The notes beneath the pieces were generated by a model. It saw only the letters and a program-made list of their open reading frames with translations. It had not been told where the DNA came from and did no database searches. DNA of 64,000 nucleotides, taken from positions 3,782,001-3,846,000 of the forward strand of contig CP064963.1 of assembly GCA_016699165.1 (NCBI GenBank), written 5' to 3'. Positions 42,860 to 50,736 of this stretch are shown piece after piece. The DNA is from Candidatus Melainabacteria bacterium (GTDB lineage: Bacteria > Cyanobacteriota > Vampirovibrionia > Obscuribacterales > Obscuribacteraceae). Positions within the stretch are counted from its first letter, which is position 1. Each line of letters begins with the position of its first letter. Made by a program: the position numbers and the translations under genes.

Positions 42860-43669
42860 GTGTCTAAAGAAAATGAATCGGAAAAAGTTCTCCTCACCGA
42901 GATAAAAGACGGAGTGGGCGTTGTGACGCTTAATCGTCCAGACAAGCTTAATTCATTTAATGACGAGCTTACTTTTCAGTTGCAAGATGCGCTCAAAGAG
43001 ATGGAAAAAAACAAAGAAGTAAAAGTGATTGTTTTAACCGGCTCCGGACGTGGATTTTGCGCTGGACAAGATTTGCAAAGTCGCAGCATCTCGCAAGAGA
43101 TGGGCGAGCGTCCTTCTTTAGGCGACTCAATTCGCAGACGCTACAATCCACTTATAACGAAACTGCGCCGCATGGAAAAACCAGTAGTGGCAGCAGTCAA
43201 TGGTGTTGCAGCAGGTGCTGGAGCCAGTCTTGCTTATGCGTGCGATTATAGAATCGTGGCAGAAAGCACAAGTTTCATTCAGTCTTTCACCAAAGTGGGT
43301 CTGGTGCCAGATTCGGGCTCGACCTTCTTTTTGCCTCGTTTATTGAATCCCACTAAAGCATTTGAGCTTATGCTCAGTGCTGAAAAATTATCAGCTAAAG
43401 ATGCGCTTGCTTATGGACTTGTTAATCAAGTGGTGGCAGACTCAGAAGTGTTGAACACTGCAATGGAGCTTGCACTCAAATTGGCAAAAGGACCTACCAA
43501 GGCTTATGCGCTCACCAAGCGCGCGTTCAATAAAGCAGTCTTTCCAGATTTGGAAGAGTTGCTCGAATACGAAGCGAGCTTGCAAGAAATTGCCGGACGC
43601 TCAGACGATTTTCAGGAAGGAGTCAAAGCCTTCGTTGAAAAACGCACACCCGCTTACACTGGAAAGTAA
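42860..43669 (+). CDS. Enoyl-CoA hydratase/isomerase (PaaG-like)
   Basis: A 269-residue crotonase starting at GTG behind TAGGAG. It has the PaaG-type features GRGFCAGQDLQSR, AAVNGVAAGAGASLAYACD, FTKVGLVPDSGSTFFLPR and AGRSDDFQEGVKAF. The glutamates of hydratases are replaced (ASLAYACD; VPDSG), with the PaaG-type Asp in PDSG retained. PaaG isomerises the epoxide of phenylacetyl-CoA or shifts a double bond. No paaABCE epoxidase genes are present here, so the double-bond isomerase role is more likely in this context. Confidence 0.87.
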   Translation: MSKENESEKVLLTEIKDGVGVVTLNRPDKLNSFNDELTFQLQDALKEMEKNKEVKVIVLTGSGRGFCAGQDLQSRSISQEMGERPSLGDSIRRRYNPLITKLRRMEKPVVAAVNGVAAGAGASLAYACDYRIVAESTSFIQSFTKVGLVPDSGSTFFLPRLLNPTKAFELMLSAEKLSAKDALAYGLVNQVVADSEVLNTAMELALKLAKGPTKAYALTKRAFNKAVFPDLEELLEYEASLQEIAGRSDDFQEGVKAFVEKRTPAYTGK

Positions 43670-43673
43670 GTAG

Positions 43674-45206
43674 GTGGAGGGGTCTAATTTCATATCGAAC
43701 GACTTCAAGCTGATGCTTGGCGCCGTAATTATTCTCTACATTATTGGAGTTTACGCAATCAGCTATTATGCTGAGCGCAAAGTCAAAAATGTAGAAGACT
43801 ATGTTGTGGCGGGAAGACGCCTTGGCATCGGGCTTTCGTGGCCTGCCTTGCTTGCAATCTGGTTTGGTGCCGGCACAATTTTGACCGTGTCAAGCGAAGT
43901 GGCAAACAATGGTCTCAAACAAATTAGTCTCGATCCGTTTGGATCTGGTGTTTGTTTGCTCATTGCCGGTGCCTTTTTTGCTAAGCCGCTCTGGAAGATG
44001 GGCATCACCACTTTGTCTGATTTTTTCAGACTCAAATTTGGTGCCACTGCCGAAGTTGTTTCTGCTTTTATTATGATCCCCAGTTTCTTTGGCTGGATTG
44101 CAGCACAGTTTGTGGCGCTAGCTCAAATCTTGCATTTGTTTTTCGGCTTGCCGTTAAACGTTGGAGCTGTGCTCGTCACCATAGTTGGCACTGGCTACAC
44201 CATTCTTGGTGGCATGTGGGCAGTAACTCTTTGCGACGCTACTCAGATTTGGCTTGTGCTTATCGGTCTTGTGATTCTTACATGTAGCGCTCTTGCTGGG
44301 CTTGGACACGGCGATGTGATGATTGGTTTTGCTAACGTCATTCATTGTGTGCAGTCAACAGCACCGCAAAAATTGCAGCTTATCCCAACTCATAACCATG
44401 GCGAACTCTGGACCTGGATGTCTTTGTTTGCAGCTGGTGCGCTTGGAAATATTCCCAGTCAGGATTTGATGCAGCGCATGTTCTCTGCCAAGAGTGAGAA
44501 GGTCGCACAAAACGCCTGTTATATTGCCGGGATTGCCTATATTCTTTTTGGTGCACTGCCTGTTATTTTAGGCTTTGTCTCAATTTATATGGCTCAAAAC
44601 ACCGGATTCAATCTTGGTCCAGATGTGTCTGTTCTGCCCGCTCTTGCCAAAGGATTCTTGCCACCATGGCTTGCCGTGGTCTTTGTGGTGGTGATAGTGG
44701 CAGCAGTGATGTCGACTATTAATAGTGCAATTTTGTCTCCAGCCACTGTGCTTGCTCAAAATATTTTGTACAAGAATAAGTTTATCCAGAAGCGCATAGA
44801 CCCTCTCAAACTCAATCGTTTGTGTGTGGTTTTCATGGCAGTTTGCAGTTTGCTCACAGTCTTTTCGGGAGAGCGCGCATACGGTTTGCTTGAGAGCGCT
44901 TACAGTATTCCTCTTGTAGGATTGTTTGTGCCATTGGCATTTGGTTTGTATTCTAAAGCGAAGAGTGAAGTTTCAGCGGTATGCTCAATGCTGGTAGGCA
45001 TCGTGACCTGGATGAGTCAGTACATGCTTGGATGGCAGTATTTCTTAGAGCCAATTTCGCCTTTCGACAAGCTCGATTTGCCGCTCACCCTCACCTCGAC
45101 TTTGTGCTCGTTAATTACTTATGTCACATGCGATTTTGTGGTAAGCAAAGTAATGGCGAAGCAACCAATGGAAATGAGCGAGCAAGAACTTTCAAATATT
45201 GCTTAG
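43674..45206 (+). CDS. Sodium:solute symporter family transporter
   Basis: A 510-residue SSS-family (PutP/SglT-like) carrier with about 13 transmembrane helices. Family marks include EDYVVAGRRLGIGLSWPALLAIWFGAGT, GGMWAVTLCDATQIWL and VVIVAAVMSTINSAILSPATV with the Ser-Thr residues that bind sodium. GTG start 4 bases after the previous stop. It closes the acyl-CoA operon and so may import the acid activated by PaaK (inference). Confidence 0.9.
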   Translation: MEGSNFISNDFKLMLGAVIILYIIGVYAISYYAERKVKNVEDYVVAGRRLGIGLSWPALLAIWFGAGTILTVSSEVANNGLKQISLDPFGSGVCLLIAGAFFAKPLWKMGITTLSDFFRLKFGATAEVVSAFIMIPSFFGWIAAQFVALAQILHLFFGLPLNVGAVLVTIVGTGYTILGGMWAVTLCDATQIWLVLIGLVILTCSALAGLGHGDVMIGFANVIHCVQSTAPQKLQLIPTHNHGELWTWMSLFAAGALGNIPSQDLMQRMFSAKSEKVAQNACYIAGIAYILFGALPVILGFVSIYMAQNTGFNLGPDVSVLPALAKGFLPPWLAVVFVVVIVAAVMSTINSAILSPATVLAQNILYKNKFIQKRIDPLKLNRLCVVFMAVCSLLTVFSGERAYGLLESAYSIPLVGLFVPLAFGLYSKAKSEVSAVCSMLVGIVTWMSQYMLGWQYFLEPISPFDKLDLPLTLTSTLCSLITYVTCDFVVSKVMAKQPMEMSEQELSNIA

Positions 45207-45252
45207 TTTGCACATGCTTTGCCTTGCCTTGCGTTTGCATATAGTCTTCGAG

Positions 45253-45489
45253 CAGCCTATAACGCCTGATTTTTCGGACTCTGAAAGGCTGATTCTGCCT
45301 GCCTTTCAATACGCCTTCGTAAGAAAAACTTATCGTTTTTAATAGCTGCTGACAGGCTGACTGTTTCGAGCCACTGAGCGCTAAACCTTCGAGCTTGTAT
45401 TAAAAAAGCATAGAATTTCTCACATGCCTGTCTTGAAACCCTGATAGAGCAAGCGTTTCAAAACGAGTTTTTTGAGGCGTTATAGGCAG
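45253..45489 (-). repeat. Structured intergenic repeat, copy B (candidate structured RNA)
   Basis: Second copy of the element at 10075-10312, here in reverse orientation and filling most of the 300-base gap between two convergent genes. Perfect 12-bp terminal inverted repeats GCCTATAACGCC (45255-45266) and GGCGTTATAGGC (45476-45487) bound it. Inner pairs in the same order as copy A: about 45303-45314 with 45453-45463, 45319-45325 with 45417-45423 and 45338-45344 with 45398-45404. The crossing pair is GACAGGC 45351-45357 with GCCTGTC 45426-45432. Shared blocks with copy A include CAGCCTGTCAGCAG followed by TATTAAA, and TGTGAGAAATT. Read on the minus strand, non-Watson-Crick pairs are G-U. It begins 18 bases after the stop of the matrixin-like gene. 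Confidence 0.75.
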
Positions 45490-45506
45490 ACAAAATACTG
45501 TCTTGT

Positions 45507-46577
45507 TTACGGCTCAGAATAAAGTCTTATCGCAGTAGTGGCGTCACGCTCAGTCAAATCGCGCCAGCTGTCGGCTACGTCTATAGAAAAGAACATGGCA
45601 TCTTTGGGGTTATTGGTGTGACCTGCCATGCCGATGACGTGTCCGATTTCGTGCAAGAAAATCAGTCTCAATCTATTTTGAGTAAGCGGCATGTCTGGCA
45701 TCAGTGGGACTGTTAAGAAAGCGATGCTGCCTTTGACCAGTCCGTTTTTGCCTGAAAATAATTGGGTCTCGCCCGCTTCGGCTGCGTTTTTAAATTTGCT
45801 TGAGTCATTGGTCCATGTGCATTGAATGTCTGAGTTTTTTTCAGATTCTACAAATTCAAAAGAGACCGCGCCTTTAGATACGTTTTGCCAGTCCATGAAT
45901 GACTGTTTAAGCAAGTCTTCAGAGCCCGCTTTGAAATTGGGTGTGTTTTTACCTGGGGCAATAAATACTTTGAGCGGCATTTTGCTTGCAGGCCAACGCG
46001 CTCTTCCATGAGCAGTCACTTCGGCATAATAGTCTTGCAGACTGCCACCGCTTGTAACGCGGCTTTCTTTAGACGCTTCTTTTTGCAGACCCATAATTAA
46101 GTCTGAAACTTTTTTGGCGTCTTTGTGCGCTGGGAATCGTTTTACAAACTCGCCATAAGTGACGATAGCGTCTTGAATTCGACCCTCTGTTTGATACAAA
46201 CCGCCAAGACTCATCCAGGTGGAATCGAGATTGGGATTTAGATTGCGGGCTAATTCTAATTCGCTAATAGCTTCTTTGACCTGACCGGTTTTAGCAAGCG
46301 CTATGCCAAGATTGTGGTGCACTTCTGCAAATCCAGGCGAAAGGTCGGCAGCTTGTTTGAGCTTTACGACTGCGTCTCGGTTGTTATTTGCGTGCAAAAA
46401 CTTGACGCCTTCTTGCAAAAAGATTGCAGCTTGATACTGATCTTTTGAAACAGGCTTGTTATTTAAGAAATACTGCTCGCCTTCGGCAAATGAAGGGGCT
46501 GCAAAAAATGGAGACAGTGTGAGCGACAAGAGGCTTGCGCCAAGGAGGTATGTCTTCGCTTTGTTTTTTGCAGCCAC
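45507..46577 (-). CDS. Exported TPR protein with matrixin-type (metzincin) protease domain
   Basis: A 356-residue protein from GTG 46577, 4 bases after the pgk stop, so coupled to pgk; the longer frame to 46715 would run inside pgk. A signal peptide (YLLGASLLSLTLSPFFAAPSFA) is followed by TPR repeats (AEVHHNLGIALAKTGQVKEA, DSTWMSLGGLYQTEGRIQDA) and a zinc protease domain with HEIGHVIGMAGH, the metzincin pattern HExxHxxGxxxH, and a Met-turn-like DAMFF. It probably cleaves peptides or proteins in the periplasm. Copy B of the structured repeat lies in its 3' flank. Confidence 0.87.
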   Translation of the reverse strand: MAAKNKAKTYLLGASLLSLTLSPFFAAPSFAEGEQYFLNNKPVSKDQYQAAIFLQEGVKFLHANNNRDAVVKLKQAADLSPGFAEVHHNLGIALAKTGQVKEAISELELARNLNPNLDSTWMSLGGLYQTEGRIQDAIVTYGEFVKRFPAHKDAKKVSDLIMGLQKEASKESRVTSGGSLQDYYAEVTAHGRARWPASKMPLKVFIAPGKNTPNFKAGSEDLLKQSFMDWQNVSKGAVSFEFVESEKNSDIQCTWTNDSSKFKNAAEAGETQLFSGKNGLVKGSIAFLTVPLMPDMPLTQNRLRLIFLHEIGHVIGMAGHTNNPKDAMFFSIDVADSWRDLTERDATTAIRLYSEP

Positions 46578-46581
46578 TATT

Positions 46582-47808
46582 TTATTTAGCCGTTGCGGTC
46601 TTTTTTGCCAGACAGGCGATACCGGGTAATTCTTTGCCTTCCAAAAATTCAAGCGATGCACCTCCACCAGTAGAGACGTGTGTGAGCGCTTCTGGTTCCA
46701 CACCGCATGCAGCAAGTGCAGCTACCGAGTCGCCGCCGCCTACAACGGTGATGCAGCCTTTCTTTGTTAGTTCGACCAATTTTTTTACTACGGCAAATGT
46801 GCCTTTCTCGAATCCTTTGGTTTCAAACACGCCAAGTGGACCGTTCCATAAAACTGTTTTAGAAGATTCAAGAGCTGCTTCTATTTCTTTGATGGATTCA
46901 GGACCTACATCAAGACCCATTTGATCTTCTGGGATGTTGTCGGCTGAGACGGTTGTGATTTCAGCGCCTTCTTCAATTGCTTTGGCGCAGACCACGTCTT
47001 TGGGCAGAATAATTTTGACGTTGTTTTTGTCAGCCTTTTCCATCAAGTCACGGCAATAGTCGATACGGTCTAGTTCGACTAATGATTTGCCAACTTGTTT
47101 GCCTTGAGCTTTCAAGAATGTGAAAGCCATGGCACCACCAATAATGATGGTATCTACTTTTGTAATTAGATTGTCCAATACGCCGATTTTGGACGAGACT
47201 TTGGCGCCACCAATGATGGTGGTAACTGGTTTTTTGGGTTGGTCTAGCGTGGAAGAAAGCATTTTTACTTCTTTCTCAAGCAAGAATCCAGCGTATGAGG
47301 CCGCAACGAATTCAGTTACGCCTGCAGTACTTGCATGCGCTCTGTGTGCGGTTCCAAATGCGTCGTTGACATAAACGTCTGCAAGTTCAGCTAGTTGTTT
47401 GCTGAATTCTTTGTCGTTCTTTTCTTCGCCTTCGTGGAAGCGGACATTTTCAAGTAAAAGCACATGGCCGTTTTTCAAATCATGTACTGCTTTCTTGACC
47501 TTCTCACCGACTGTTTCTTCGATGAAATGGACTTTGTCTTTGAGAGAATCACATAGAGCAGCAAGGTGCATAGCCACCGGCTTGAGCGAATATTTTTCAT
47601 TCGGCTTTCCGTCGGGTCTGCCCAGGTGCGAAACCAGGACGACTTTGGCATCTGCTTTGATCAGTTTTTCAATGGTTGGCATAGCTGCCGTGATTCGGCT
47701 GTCTTCTGCTACCGTGCCGCCTTTGTTCAGGGGCACATTGAAATCGACACGCACAAGAACGCGTTTGCCTTCGAGTTGCGATTTATCCAGCTGCTCTATT
47801 GATCTCAT
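46582..47808 (-). CDS. pgk: Phosphoglycerate kinase
   Basis: A 408-residue glycolytic enzyme that transfers phosphate between 1,3-bisphosphoglycerate and ADP. Marks are RVDFNVPLN near the N-terminus, SHLGRPDG, GGAKVSSKIGVL, and the nucleotide loop GGGDSVAALAACG. Length is normal (about 390-415). The neighbour gap lies 28 bases upstream on the same strand, the classical gap-pgk order. Cytoplasmic. Confidence 0.97.
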   Translation of the reverse strand: MRSIEQLDKSQLEGKRVLVRVDFNVPLNKGGTVAEDSRITAAMPTIEKLIKADAKVVLVSHLGRPDGKPNEKYSLKPVAMHLAALCDSLKDKVHFIEETVGEKVKKAVHDLKNGHVLLLENVRFHEGEEKNDKEFSKQLAELADVYVNDAFGTAHRAHASTAGVTEFVAASYAGFLLEKEVKMLSSTLDQPKKPVTTIIGGAKVSSKIGVLDNLITKVDTIIIGGAMAFTFLKAQGKQVGKSLVELDRIDYCRDLMEKADKNNVKIILPKDVVCAKAIEEGAEITTVSADNIPEDQMGLDVGPESIKEIEAALESSKTVLWNGPLGVFETKGFEKGTFAVVKKLVELTKKGCITVVGGGDSVAALAACGVEPEALTHVSTGGGASLEFLEGKELPGIACLAKKTATAK

Positions 47809-47836
47809 TATTTTCTATCCTATTTAAGGTGTGAAT

Positions 47837-48862
47837 TTAGACTTTAACGGCGATTTTTTTTGCCACCATTTGAGCCAATTCTACGAGGCGGTTGCTGTAA
47901 CCCCACTCGTTGTCGTACCACGAAAGTACTTTGACCATGTTTTCGCCCATCACCATTGTCAGTTCGGCATCAACGATAGAACTTGTTTTGTTTCCAGCGA
48001 AGTCGCGCGATACTAGTGGCTCTTCGGTGTAACCAAGGTAACCTTTCATCGAGCCTTCAGCTGCTTTTTTCAAGCAAGCGTTAACTGTTTCTTTGGTTAC
48101 TGGTTTTTTGGTTGTGCAGACCAGGTCTACGATTGATACGTTTGGTGTAGGCACGCGCATGGCGAAACCATTCAATTTGCCTTTCAAGTGAGGCATAACC
48201 AGACCGATAGCTTTAGCAGCACCAGTCGATGAAGGGATCATCGATTGACCAGCAGCGCGTGCTCTTCTCATATCATCATGAGCTGCATCGAGCAATTTCT
48301 GATCGAGTGTGTATGAGTGAATGGTGGTCATCATGCCTTCTACAATGCCGAACTCATCGTCAATTGCTTTAGCCATAGGAGCCAAGCAGTTGGTGGTGCA
48401 GCTAGCGTTGGAGATGATGTTGTGTTTTTCTGGGTTGTACTCTTTGTCGTTAACGCCAAGAACGATGGTGATATCTTCGTTTTTAGCAGGAGCTGAGATA
48501 AGTACTTTTTTGGCGCCAGCTTCGATGTGACCTTTGGCTTTGGTAGCGTCGGTGAAAGCACCGGAGCACTCAAGAACCATGTCGATTTTGTGTTCTTTCC
48601 AGGGAAGAGCAGCGGGGTTTTTCTCGGCGGAGAATTTGATTTCTTTGCCGTCGATTACAAGTGCGCCGTCTTTGTGGGCAACTGTATGACCTTTCAGTTC
48701 ACCAAGAACTGAGTCATATTTGAGCAGGTGGACTGATTGCTCTAAGGTTTGGAAGGGGTCGTTGATGGCGACGATTTCGAATTCAGTCGGCTTGCTGTCC
48801 AAATAAGCACGGAACACGTTGCGTCCGATTCTGCCGAATCCATTGATTGCTACTCTAGTCAT
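47837..48862 (-). CDS. gap: Glyceraldehyde-3-phosphate dehydrogenase
   Basis: A 341-residue enzyme starting at ATG 48862 behind AAGGAA; the longer frame to 48904 is not needed. The Rossmann start VAINGFGRIGR, the active-site SNASCTTNCLAP and the C-terminal WYDNEWGYSNR are present. The acid in AINDPF favours NAD over NADP. It makes 1,3-bisphosphoglycerate for Pgk downstream. Divergent to the NifU-like gene with a 208-base gap. Confidence 0.97.
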   Translation of the reverse strand: MTRVAINGFGRIGRNVFRAYLDSKPTEFEIVAINDPFQTLEQSVHLLKYDSVLGELKGHTVAHKDGALVIDGKEIKFSAEKNPAALPWKEHKIDMVLECSGAFTDATKAKGHIEAGAKKVLISAPAKNEDITIVLGVNDKEYNPEKHNIISNASCTTNCLAPMAKAIDDEFGIVEGMMTTIHSYTLDQKLLDAAHDDMRRARAAGQSMIPSSTGAAKAIGLVMPHLKGKLNGFAMRVPTPNVSIVDLVCTTKKPVTKETVNACLKKAAEGSMKGYLGYTEEPLVSRDFAGNKTSSIVDAELTMVMGENMVKVLSWYDNEWGYSNRLVELAQMVAKKIAVKV

Positions 48863-49021
48863 CTTTACATTTCCTTTTCTATATTCAATAAGGCCAGCTG
48901 CCAAGCTCGAAAGCCGCCCTCTAGTGCGAATAGGAACAGAGTAATACGAAAATTGGGCATCTTTTAAAAAATGAGTATTCTATTTAGATTGTGGCGCCCG
49001 AAGTCAAGGGTGAGTTATCCT

Positions 49022-49030
49022 TGTTATATT
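49022..49030 (+). promoter_or_regulatory. Candidate extended -10 promoter of the NifU-like gene
   Basis: TGTTATATT, identical to the site before tRNA-Phe, lies about 40 bases upstream of the start. No clear -35 box. The rest of the 208-base divergent gap shows nothing distinct. Confidence 0.35.
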
Positions 49031-49070
49031 CGAATTTTGAACCCGTATACGGTAAAGAGGCGCAAACCAA

Positions 49071-49334
49071 ATGACTAACAAAGCTGAAGAAGGCGTACAA
49101 AGCGCCGGTACCGACATCAAAGTACATGTCGAGTCGATTCTAGAGAAATTACGTCCAATGCTAATGATGGACGGCGGCAACATTGAATTGGTAGACGTCA
49201 AGGACGACGAAGTATTCGTTCATTTGATGGGCGCTTGCGGCATGTGCCCCAGCTCCACTATGACCTTGAAAATGGGTGTTGAGCGCGCAATCAAAGAAGA
49301 GCTTCCACATATCAAACGCGTAGTCCAGGTCTAG
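49071..49334 (+). CDS. NifU-like C-terminal domain protein (iron-sulfur scaffold)
   Basis: An 87-residue stand-alone Nfu domain. LRPMLMMDGGNIELVDV and the Cys pair in GACGMCPSSTMTLKMGVE are diagnostic. Two subunits hold a 4Fe-4S cluster at these cysteines and pass it to apo-proteins; cyanobacteria use such a small NfuA-type protein as main scaffold. GAGG lies upstream of the ATG. A strong terminator follows. Confidence 0.93.
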   Translation: MTNKAEEGVQSAGTDIKVHVESILEKLRPMLMMDGGNIELVDVKDDEVFVHLMGACGMCPSSTMTLKMGVERAIKEELPHIKRVVQV

Positions 49335-49351
49335 GGCACGTCTGTTTTCTA

Positions 49352-49389
49352 TTTTCGCGGAGCGCTGAGCGCTTAGCGCTCTGCGAAAA
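49352..49389. terminator. Bidirectional intrinsic terminator
   Basis: TTTTCGC...GCGAAAA arms enclose a GC-rich stem (GAGCGC with GCGCTC), giving a long hairpin with T-rich tails on both strands. It sits between the convergent NifU-like gene and the crotonase gene. Confidence 0.85.
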
Positions 49390-49450
49390 TAATAATTTGA
49401 TACCTGACTGTTCTGTACTGATCGCCGAACCCGGAACGTTCCAAAAAGAT

Positions 49451-50236
49451 TTAGCGGATGCCGACGCGCTGTTTAAAATCAGAAGTGAGGTAGCTTGCTA
49501 GAACCACAGATTCGTGTTGGGGCAACAAATCGCTTAGGTCTTCGTGACCGGCGGTGCAGGCTCGTCTGATTGAGCGCTTAGATTCAAAAATGGAACCATA
49601 GGCGTTTGACGCAATTGTGTTGCATATTTCTTTGACGCCTGATTCAAGCTTGTCTTCGCTCAGCACTTCGTTGATCAAGCCTAGTTGAAGGGCGCGCGCG
49701 GCATCAACCACGTTGCCGGTGTAGAGCATTAATGACGCTTGGGCTGGACCAATTAAATGAACCAGACGCAAGACGCTAGCATCATCTAATACGATTCCGA
49801 GCTTGGCTATGGGAATGCCGAATACAGAATTATTGGAGGCGATACGAAAATCGCAAGCTGTAGCAAGTAGACAGCCACCGCCAATGCAGGGTCCATCAAT
49901 CATGGCTATAACAGGCAAGGGAAAGGTATAAATGAACTGCAGACAATCGCGAATGGCATGCCAGAATTTGGTGGCGCCTTTTAAATCGGCGATGATTTTT
50001 AAATCTTCAATATCAGCACCAGAAGCGAAGCAAGAATTGCTTCCAGTGAGCACCATGACACGAGCACCTTTTTCTTTTAGCTCAGTCAAATACTCTGGAA
50101 TGGCTGACCACATAGAAGTGGAAATGGCATTGCGACGCTCTTCGCGACTAATAGTAAGGCGACCAATAGCATTTTCTCCACCTGGGGCAGGAGCGTCTTC
50201 TAAATGCGTACTTAAATAGTGATTGGCAAGTGACAT
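49451..50236 (-). CDS. Enoyl-CoA hydratase/isomerase family protein without hydratase glutamates
   Basis: A 261-residue crotonase-fold protein: GSNSCFASGADIEDL, DGPCIGGGCLLATACDFRIA and IPIAKLGIVL. The positions of the two hydratase glutamates are Leu (GGGCLL) and Ile (GIPIA), so water addition is unlikely; another crotonase reaction (isomerase, thioesterase or decarboxylase) or a non-catalytic role is expected. It follows the DUF192 gene directly; the stop of that gene overlaps this start. Confidence 0.83.
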   Translation of the reverse strand: MSLANHYLSTHLEDAPAPGGENAIGRLTISREERRNAISTSMWSAIPEYLTELKEKGARVMVLTGSNSCFASGADIEDLKIIADLKGATKFWHAIRDCLQFIYTFPLPVIAMIDGPCIGGGCLLATACDFRIASNNSVFGIPIAKLGIVLDDASVLRLVHLIGPAQASLMLYTGNVVDAARALQLGLINEVLSEDKLESGVKEICNTIASNAYGSIFESKRSIRRACTAGHEDLSDLLPQHESVVLASYLTSDFKQRVGIR

Positions 50237-50736
50237 TATTTCAGTGAGAATTCCACAGCGTCGCCTTCTTTAATGCCTTTCTTCTGGCAGTAGCCACCGG
50301 CAACTTCTATTACTTGATTCACCACAATGCCTTCGCCTGGCGGGTAGGTTGGACATTTTCTATAATCTTTGGTGCGCTCGGGTGGAACGTTTTCGCAGAT
50401 TTTGATGATTTTTCCATCGCGAACGAAAATCATATCAAGCGAAATATAACAGTTATACATCCAGAAATTGACTTGCTTTGGCGGGTTGAACAAGAAAACC
50501 ATGCCAGAGTCTGGCGCTAAAGAGGTCCGCAACATCAAGCCGCGCTCAATCTCTTGCGGTGTCTGGGCAATTTCGAGTTTAATTTCTTGATCGTTTATTT
50601 TGACTGTGGGCATCTTAGTCGTGGTCTGCGCCTTAGATTCAGCCTTGCATGCCTGAGGAGCAAAATTAAAAGCAGGAAGTCCGCAAAGCAAGCTAAGGGC
50701 AATAATTGCAGGGAGAACCAACTTCTTGATTATCAT
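50236..50736 (-). CDS. Exported DUF192 family protein
   Basis: A 166-residue protein from ATG 50736; longer open frame to 50961 runs inside lnt. A signal peptide (LVLPAIIALSLLCGLPAFNF) is followed by the DUF192 core: EIERGLMLRTSLAPDSGMVFLF, FWMYNCYISLDMIFV and GYCQKKGIKEGDAVEF. Function of the family is unknown. It overlaps the lnt stop by 4 bases. Confidence 0.88.
   Translation of the reverse strand: MIIKKLVLPAIIALSLLCGLPAFNFAPQACKAESKAQTTTKMPTVKINDQEIKLEIAQTPQEIERGLMLRTSLAPDSGMVFLFNPPKQVNFWMYNCYISLDMIFVRDGKIIKICENVPPERTKDYRKCPTYPPGEGIVVNQVIEVAGGYCQKKGIKEGDAVEFSLK

Noticed and set aside
45124..45309. Small minus-strand frame at the end of the symporter and start of repeat B
   Set aside because: No binding site, overlaps a well-supported gene and the repeat, and is highly basic as random frames here often are.
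46578..46715. Longer N-terminus of the matrixin-like gene
   Set aside because: It runs antiphase inside pgk; the GTG at 46577 directly after the pgk stop gives a normal signal peptide.
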